From Aminobacter niigataensis (GTDB taxonomy: Bacteria; Pseudomonadota; Alphaproteobacteria; Rhizobiales; Rhizobiaceae): a stretch of DNA of 64,000 nt. Below, one piece after another: positions 58,825 to 64,000 of this stretch (its first letter is position 1; the number at the start of each line of letters is the position of its first letter). Both the position numbers and the translations under genes were made by a program. The stretch is taken from assembly GCF_014200015.1 (NCBI RefSeq), contig NZ_JACHOT010000001.1, positions 620,001-684,000 of the forward strand. The letters run 5' to 3'. The notes under the pieces are model-generated. The model was not told the DNA's origin and ran no database searches. It worked only from the letters and a program-made list of their open reading frames with translations.

Positions 58825-59370
58825 CTAAAAGACGATGCGGCCGAGCACATGCAGCCTTTCTCCTTGCAGGCCGACGATCAGCGCTTCGCCCTCGCGCGCC
58901 GCCGCTCCGGTCAGCGCCTGGATGTTCTCCAGGTGGGTCACAAGCACGAGATTGTCCGAGCCGGAATAGTTGCGGATTATCTCCAGGATTGCGGCGACAT
59001 CGACCTCCGCGGTTGCCTCGGTGGGTTTGTCGAGCGCGGCCAGCGGTTCAACCACCTGGTCATTAAAGGCGAGGCGGGCGGTTTCCAGCGTCCGGCAGAA
59101 CCGGCTGGCCAACACCTTTTCGACGGGGGCTGCGCGGGCGGCGAACAATGCGCCGATCTTGCGCGCCTGCTGGCGACCGCGGTCGGACAGATTGAGCTGG
59201 GTCGCACATTTTTCGATGTCGAAGTTTGGCGGTTCGACAGTGCCGGTGGTCATCGCGTTGCGCAGCAGCACGACATGGCCGCCGTTGCGCAGCAATGCCC
59301 AGCCGGCTTCGGTGGCGTGGGCAGGCAGCGCGCCGAACAAAAACATGACCGCAATGGCAATTCTAAGCAT
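58825..59370 (-). CDS. Histidine-phosphatase-like exported protein lacking the catalytic His
   Basis: A 181-residue precursor with a signal peptide (MLRIAIAVMFLFGALPAHA). The fold is that of the histidine phosphatase superfamily: SDRGRQQARKIGALF, SRFCRTLETARLAF and LVTHLENI are all present. The catalytic RHG/RHA motif is instead R37-N38-A39 in VVLLRNAMTTG, so the nucleophilic histidine is replaced by Asn (codon AAC; CAC is one base away). It is probably a pseudoenzyme or has changed chemistry. Confidence 0.8.
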   Translation of the reverse strand: MLRIAIAVMFLFGALPAHATEAGWALLRNGGHVVLLRNAMTTGTVEPPNFDIEKCATQLNLSDRGRQQARKIGALFAARAAPVEKVLASRFCRTLETARLAFNDQVVEPLAALDKPTEATAEVDVAAILEIIRNYSGSDNLVLVTHLENIQALTGAAAREGEALIVGLQGERLHVLGRIVF

Positions 59371-59537
59371 GAATGATCCCGAACAGGCGACGCGGATATA
59401 GGGATGCCAAAGCCGAATGAAAGGCAAGGCGATGCCAAATGCTGGTGAGAGCTTCAACTCGCCGCATGGGAGCTTGATCGGAGCCGGTCAGGGAGCAATG
59501 CTTTGACAAGCCGATTCCCGAATTCGCCAGAGTGCCG

Positions 59538-60488
59538 ATGTCACCGCTTGCTGAAACAGTACTCTTCGTCTTCGGCCTCGTGGCCTTGGGATATATCTCA
59601 GGCGTTACCGGCTACCTGCGAACTGAAACCGGCGATGCGCTTTCAGAGTTCGCCATCGGCGTGGCTCTGCCGCTCTTGCTGTTCCGCACCATGATCGGGG
59701 CTAACTTCCATGGCTCGGCGCCGTGGGCGCTGTGGGCGACCTATTTCATTGCCGTTGCCGTGGCCTGGACCGCCGGCCATCTGGCGACAACCCGTTTGTT
59801 CGGCCGCGACGGACAGGCGGGCGTGGTCGGCGGCGTCTCATCGGCCTTTTCCAACCTGGTGTTGCTCGGCATTCCGTTCATGCTTGGCGTCTTCGGCCAG
59901 CAGGGGTTCGAGATCCTTTCGCTGATCGTCTCGGTGCATTTGCCGACGATGATGATGGCCTCGATCATTCTTTTCGAGATGTTCGGTCCCAGGCGCAACG
60001 AGCCGGTGCATCCGCTCGCCATCGTCCGCGATTTCCTGCGCAAGATGTTTACCAACCCGTTGATTATCGGCATTCTGGCAGGCCTTGCCTGGCGTGCGAC
60101 CGGTTTCCCGCTGCCCTCGCTCGCGATCCGCTTCGTCGATGCACTGGCCAATATCGCAGGCCCGGTCGCGCTGTTTGCGATGGGGCTGGGGCTTAGGAAG
60201 TTCGGCATTTCCGGCAACATCAAGCCGGCACTGGCACTGTCGGTGCTCAAGTTGATGCTGATGCCGGCGGTTGCGCTCGCCTTTGCATGGCTGTTCGGGC
60301 TGCCGCCATTGTCGGCCAAGGTGGCGGTCGCGGCGGCGAGCCTGCCCTCGGGCGTCAATTCCTATCTCATCGCCACGCAGTTCGGCACCGGCCAGGCACT
60401 CGCATCCAACCAGATGACCATCGCGACCGCCTGCGCCGTGGTGACGACCGCTTTCTGGCTGACGATTGCAACGATGGTGTTCGGCTGA
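59538..60488 (+). CDS. AEC family transporter
   Basis: A 316-residue inner-membrane protein with about 10 segments in two halves, of the auxin-efflux-carrier/malonate (AEC) family. Typical blocks are SAFSNLVLLGIPFMLGVFG near residue 110 and SLPSGVNSYLIATQFG near 275. It probably exports an organic anion. ATG at 59538 was chosen over a GTG at 59532. It is divergent from the histidine-phosphatase-like gene. Confidence 0.85.
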   Translation: MSPLAETVLFVFGLVALGYISGVTGYLRTETGDALSEFAIGVALPLLLFRTMIGANFHGSAPWALWATYFIAVAVAWTAGHLATTRLFGRDGQAGVVGGVSSAFSNLVLLGIPFMLGVFGQQGFEILSLIVSVHLPTMMMASIILFEMFGPRRNEPVHPLAIVRDFLRKMFTNPLIIGILAGLAWRATGFPLPSLAIRFVDALANIAGPVALFAMGLGLRKFGISGNIKPALALSVLKLMLMPAVALAFAWLFGLPPLSAKVAVAAASLPSGVNSYLIATQFGTGQALASNQMTIATACAVVTTAFWLTIATMVFG

Positions 60489-60653
60489 GGGCGGGACATT
60501 CGATTGAGGCTGGACCAGCATGTCCATGCCATAATGTGGTTGATCGCCTGGCTTTCGGCGCGCTACTAATTTTCGCACAAGCGCGCCGGGCATTGGCCGA
60601 TCCGAAGGCGGACGCTTCCCGCGTCCCGCCGGCGCCATATCAGGAGGTGAGCC

Positions 60654-62111
60654 ATGCTCCAGAAAGCCAGTCAGTTCATGCGGCAGGCCAATCTCATCAA
60701 TGGCGAATGGGTGCAGGCCGATTCCGGCAAGACCATTGACGTCATCAACCCGGCAACGGGGCTGAAGATCGGCACCGTGCCGAGATCCGGGGCTGCGGAA
60801 ACCCGTCGCGCCATCGAGGCGGCCAACGAAGCCTTCAAAACCTATCGCAAGACCTCGGCGCTCGAGCGCTCGAAGCTGCTGCGCAAGCTGCACGACGCCA
60901 TCATGGACAATCAGGATTCGCTCGCCGAACTGCTGACCATCGAGCAGGGCAAATCGCTGACCGAATCCCGCGGCGAGGTTGGCTCGTCGGCGGCCTATGT
61001 GCTGTGGTTCGCGGAGGAGGCGCGCCGGACCTATGGCGACGTGGTGCCGTCGCCCTGGGCCGACCGGCGCATCCTCGTCACCAAGGAGCCGGTGGGCGTC
61101 ATCGCGGCGATCACGCCGTGGAACTTCCCGTCGTCGATGCTGTCGCGCAAGCTCGGACCGGCGCTTGCCGCCGGTTGCACGGCAGTCGTCAAGCCGGCGT
61201 CGCAGACGCCCTATTCGGGTCTTGCCTGGGGCGCGCTGTGCGAGGAGGTCGGCTTTCCCAAGGGCGTGGTCAACGTTCTGACCGGCTCGGCTGGCGAGAT
61301 AGGCGACGAGATATGCGCCAATCCGCTGGTCAAGAAGATCACCTTCACCGGCTCGACCGAGGTCGGCAAGTTGCTGATCGAAAAGTCGGCCGCGACGGTC
61401 AAGAAGGTGTCGATGGAACTCGGCGGCAATGCGCCGTTCCTCGTCTTCGACGACGCCGACCTCGACCGTGCGGTCGAGGGCTCAATCACGGCAAAATACC
61501 GTAATTCGGGCCAGACCTGCGTCTGCACCAACCGCTTCTTCGTGCAGGCCGGCATCTATGACAAGTTCGTCGAGAAGTTCGCAGCGGCTTCCAGCAAGCT
61601 GAAGGTCGGCTCGGGCCTCGACGAAGGCGTGCAGCAGGGCCCGCTGATCGACGTAAAGGCGGTCGAAAAGGTCGAGGAATTCATCTCCGACGCCACCGCC
61701 AAGGGCGGCAAGGTGGTTGCCGGCGGCAAGCGACATGCGCTCGGTGGCTCGTTCTTCGAGCCGACGGTGATTGCCAATGCGACGACCGAGATGAAGTTCA
61801 TGAAGGAGGAGATTTTCGGCCCCGTGGCGCCCGTCTTCCGCTTCGAGACCGAGGAGGAGGCCATCGAACTCGCCAACAACACAGAGTTCGGCCTGGCAAG
61901 CTACTTCTATACCGGCAATCTCGGCCGCGCCTTCAGGGTGATGGAAGGGCTGAAATACGGCATGGTCGGCGTCAACGAGGGCCTGATCACCACGCCCGAG
62001 GCGCCGTTCGGCGGCGTCAAGGAATCGGGCCTGGGCCGCGAAGGTGGACATCAGGGCATCGAGGACTATCTCGATACCAAATATGTCTGCATCGGCGGCC
62101 TCGGGCTTTAA
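60654..62111 (+). CDS. gabD: NAD(P)-dependent succinate-semialdehyde dehydrogenase
   Basis: A 485-residue aldehyde dehydrogenase. The catalytic Cys is in NSGQTCVCTNRFF, with two cysteines two residues apart as in GabD enzymes, which can form a redox disulfide. The general-base Glu is in SMELGGNAPF, and ITPWNFPSSMLSRKLGPALA is the cofactor region. It turns succinate semialdehyde into succinate. A near-perfect AGGAGGTGAG ribosome binding site precedes the ATG, and a strong terminator follows. Confidence 0.9.
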   Translation: MLQKASQFMRQANLINGEWVQADSGKTIDVINPATGLKIGTVPRSGAAETRRAIEAANEAFKTYRKTSALERSKLLRKLHDAIMDNQDSLAELLTIEQGKSLTESRGEVGSSAAYVLWFAEEARRTYGDVVPSPWADRRILVTKEPVGVIAAITPWNFPSSMLSRKLGPALAAGCTAVVKPASQTPYSGLAWGALCEEVGFPKGVVNVLTGSAGEIGDEICANPLVKKITFTGSTEVGKLLIEKSAATVKKVSMELGGNAPFLVFDDADLDRAVEGSITAKYRNSGQTCVCTNRFFVQAGIYDKFVEKFAAASSKLKVGSGLDEGVQQGPLIDVKAVEKVEEFISDATAKGGKVVAGGKRHALGGSFFEPTVIANATTEMKFMKEEIFGPVAPVFRFETEEEAIELANNTEFGLASYFYTGNLGRAFRVMEGLKYGMVGVNEGLITTPEAPFGGVKESGLGREGGHQGIEDYLDTKYVCIGGLGL

Positions 62112-62130
62112 GGCTTGATCCAGCTTCATC

Positions 62131-62162
62131 GAAAACGCGCGGCATGTCCGCGCGTTTTCTTT
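62131..62162 (+). terminator. Rho-independent terminator after gabD
   Basis: A 12-bp perfect stem GAAAACGCGCGG / CCGCGCGTTTTC with a CATGT loop, followed by TTT. Confidence 0.93.
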
Positions 62163-62366
62163 GCCAAGATTTCTGAGGAATTGAGTCGGGAAAGACAAAC
62201 AAGCCATTGTTTCAGTTGCGTTTTGTTGGGTGTAGGCCGCAGCTGTCTCTCCGTCGCTTCCTGAATGGTATTCCGCCCGCGACTGCGCCATGTTGCGGCC
62301 TGTGAATCGGCGGCCTGGGACGGATCGGCTGACCGCAATCGTTGACAGCAAAGGTGCGGAGGGCAG

Positions 62367-62807
62367 ATGGGTTCGACAGGGCGCATGGTAGTCGGGGCAT
62401 TCGGCCTTGTGGCGCTGGCCGTTGGGTTTCTGGCGGTCGTCTTCCTGACCGCGCCGGCGGCACCGGGGCCGGACCTTGCACGGGCGAAGACCTCCGTTAA
62501 GGGGCTCTATTCGGTCGCGATCGCCCCGGAAACCAGTGAACCGAGGCAGGGCGACCTGCATTCATGGATCGTAACGGTGACGACGCGGCAGGGCACTCCG
62601 GTCGACAATGCCAGCTTCACCATCGGCGGCGGCATGCCCGAACATGCCCATGGCCTGCCGACCAGCCCCGAGGCGACAGCCTATCTCGGCGATGGCCGCT
62701 ACCGCATCGAGGGCATGAAGTTTTCTATGACCGGCTGGTGGCAGCTGAAGTTCGGCATCACGGCGCCAGTTGGGGCCGACGAAGCCACGTTCAACCTTGT
62801 GCTGTGA
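62367..62807 (+). CDS. FixH-like membrane protein
   Basis: A 146-residue protein with one N-terminal membrane segment (about 7-30) and a periplasmic beta-sandwich domain of the FixH/YtkA type (SFTIGGGMPEHAHGLPTSPE near residue 82, where Met and His residues could bind copper). FixH helps assemble cbb3 oxidase; here no fix genes are nearby, and the next gene encodes a di-haem peroxidase, so a metal or haem-protein maturation role is possible. GGAGGGC precedes the ATG. The next gene starts 4 bases after the stop. Confidence 0.75.
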   Translation: MGSTGRMVVGAFGLVALAVGFLAVVFLTAPAAPGPDLARAKTSVKGLYSVAIAPETSEPRQGDLHSWIVTVTTRQGTPVDNASFTIGGGMPEHAHGLPTSPEATAYLGDGRYRIEGMKFSMTGWWQLKFGITAPVGADEATFNLVL

Positions 62808-62811
62808 GGCG

Positions 62812-64000
62812 ATGAAGGGCCGGCTGCTCACCAAACTCATTGCGGCAGCAGCGCTTGCTGCTGCGATGGCGGGCTGCAGCGATGCCGATTTCACCGACGC
62901 GGAAAAGCGCACGATAGCGTCGATGGCGCTTTCGGCTTTGGCGCCTCTGCCCGCGGACCCCACCAACCGTTTTGCCGACAATCCCGGAGCCGCGGCCCTT
63001 GGCGCCACGCTGTTCTTCGACACCGGGATGAGCCGCGACGGCAATGTGGCCTGCGGCACCTGCCACAAGATCGACCGCCAGTTCCAGGACGATCTGCCGC
63101 GCGGCATCGGCGTGGCGCAGACCAATCGGCGCACGATGCCGCTGGCGGGCGTGGCGCGCGATCCATTCTTCTTCTGGGACGGCCGCCGCGACAGCCTGTG
63201 GTCGCAGGCGTTGGTGCCGCTCGAGAATCCGTTGGAGCACGCCGGTACACGCACCTCTTATGCGCATTACATCAAGCGTCGCTTTGGCGAGCGTTACGAG
63301 CGGATCTTTCGGCCTTTGCCTGACCTCGACGGGCTGCCCACAAGCGCCGGGCCGTTCGGCACGCCGGCGGAGCAGGCGGCGTGGAGGGCGATGACGGTTC
63401 AGCAGCGCGATGGCGTCGATCTTGTCTTCGCCGACATCGGCAAAGCGATGGCGGCATTCGAACGCTCGCTGGTCCATGCGCCGACGCGCTTCGACCGGTT
63501 CGCCGATGCTCTTGCCAAGGGCACCGCACCGGCAGGCGATGCAGTGCTCTCCGAGGAAGAGGAGGCCGGCCTGCGACTGTTCATCGGCAAGGCCAATTGC
63601 TCGACATGCCACACCGGGCCGCGTTTCACCGACAACCACTTCCACAATACGGGCGTTCCTCCCGTCGCGGGCCTGCCCGTCGACCGGGGCCGCATCGCGG
63701 TCGTCGACGAGGTGCGGGCCGATCCCTTCAATTGCCTTGGAAAATTCCGCGACGGCGGCGAGGAGGCGTGCGGCGAACTGCGCTTCATGCAGAAGAGCTC
63801 GCCGGAACTGGTCCGAGCCTACAAGACGCCTTCGCTGCGCGGCGTGGCGGATCGGCCGCCCTACATGCATGCCGGCCAGTTCGCTACGCTCGAGCAGGTG
63901 GTCGACCACTACGTTAGGGCTCAAGCGAGCGTGGAAGGCGAGACGGAAATCCACCCGCTCCAGCTCTCCGACCGTGAGCGCGCCGCCTTGGTGGCGTTTC
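62812..64000 (+). CDS. Di-haem cytochrome c peroxidase family lipoprotein (3' end cut off)
   Basis: The first 396 residues are visible. A lipobox (AMAGC, C22) predicts anchoring in the periplasm. Two haem sites are present: CGTCH at 81-85 and CSTCH at 263-267. The segment FFFWDGRRDSLWSQALVPLE is typical of the CcpA/MauG superfamily. It may reduce hydrogen peroxide or modify a partner protein, as MauG does for methylamine dehydrogenase. It is co-transcribed with the FixH-like gene. The reading frame continues beyond the right edge. Confidence 0.87.
   Translation, partial: MKGRLLTKLIAAAALAAAMAGCSDADFTDAEKRTIASMALSALAPLPADPTNRFADNPGAAALGATLFFDTGMSRDGNVACGTCHKIDRQFQDDLPRGIGVAQTNRRTMPLAGVARDPFFFWDGRRDSLWSQALVPLENPLEHAGTRTSYAHYIKRRFGERYERIFRPLPDLDGLPTSAGPFGTPAEQAAWRAMTVQQRDGVDLVFADIGKAMAAFERSLVHAPTRFDRFADALAKGTAPAGDAVLSEEEEAGLRLFIGKANCSTCHTGPRFTDNHFHNTGVPPVAGLPVDRGRIAVVDEVRADPFNCLGKFRDGGEEACGELRFMQKSSPELVRAYKTPSLRGVADRPPYMHAGQFATLEQVVDHYVRAQASVEGETEIHPLQLSDRERAALVAF

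Overview
The window is high-GC DNA, densely packed with short operons on both strands and without tRNA, rRNA, CRISPR or insertion sequences. It looks like the chromosome of a soil or plant-associated alphaproteobacterium of the Hyphomicrobiales, closest in feel to Mesorhizobium/Aminobacter (Phyllobacteriaceae). The strongest pointers are the acpXL-type locus for the very-long-chain fatty acid of rhizobial lipid A, an ExoD protein, a betaine-homocysteine methyltransferase, and Rhizobiales-style intergenic inverted repeats. No rRNA is present, so the genus is inference.

Left third (1-27.6 kb): one-carbon and methylated-amine metabolism. The minus strand carries a methylenetetrahydrofolate reductase C-terminal-domain protein, a 'virulence factor' domain protein, a formyltransferase-like protein, ExoD, DUF4893 and DUF1638 proteins and a B12-binding corrinoid protein. 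Divergent from the corrinoid gene are an MttB/MtgB-type methyltransferase without pyrrolysine and an Fe-S protein resembling cobalamin-binding QueG. Further right lie a GntR regulator with a CynX-type exporter, an ECF sigma factor with a VWA membrane protein, a YqjI-like PadR regulator, betaine-homocysteine methyltransferase (bmt), a DUF1989 protein with an XRE regulator, a desaturase, a PhnD-like protein and a homologue of the DMSP lyase DddP. An operon of a second MttB paralogue, a Rid protein and a dimethylglycine-dehydrogenase-like enzyme follows. Together these suggest demethylation of betaine-like compounds, with methyl groups passing to corrinoid, folate and homocysteine.

Middle (27.6-47.3 kb): an omega-aminotransferase, RcnB-like and phasin-like small proteins, valine catabolism (3-hydroxyisobutyrate dehydrogenase and an acyl-CoA dehydrogenase), cobyric acid synthase, an AraC/VOC pair, a TauE/SafE exporter, TerB, a full peptide-type ABC importer with an M20 peptidase, and a three-gene set predicted to act in the periplasm: Tat-exported flavin amine oxidase, cytochrome c and RidA.

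Right third (47.4-64 kb): L,D-transpeptidase, outer-membrane protein, a SoeABC-type sulfite dehydrogenase, the acpXL - fabF2XL - fabF1XL - adh2XL - lpxXL locus without fabZXL in its usual place, a histidine-phosphatase-like protein that has lost its first catalytic histidine, an AEC transporter, a GabD-type dehydrogenase, and a FixH-like protein with a di-haem peroxidase that runs off the edge.

Most novel candidates: the aerobic corrinoid methyl-transfer set with its possible QueG-like activator, the periplasmic amine oxidase/cytochrome/RidA module, the DddP homologue within a methylated-amine region, and the cysteine-free FabF2XL.
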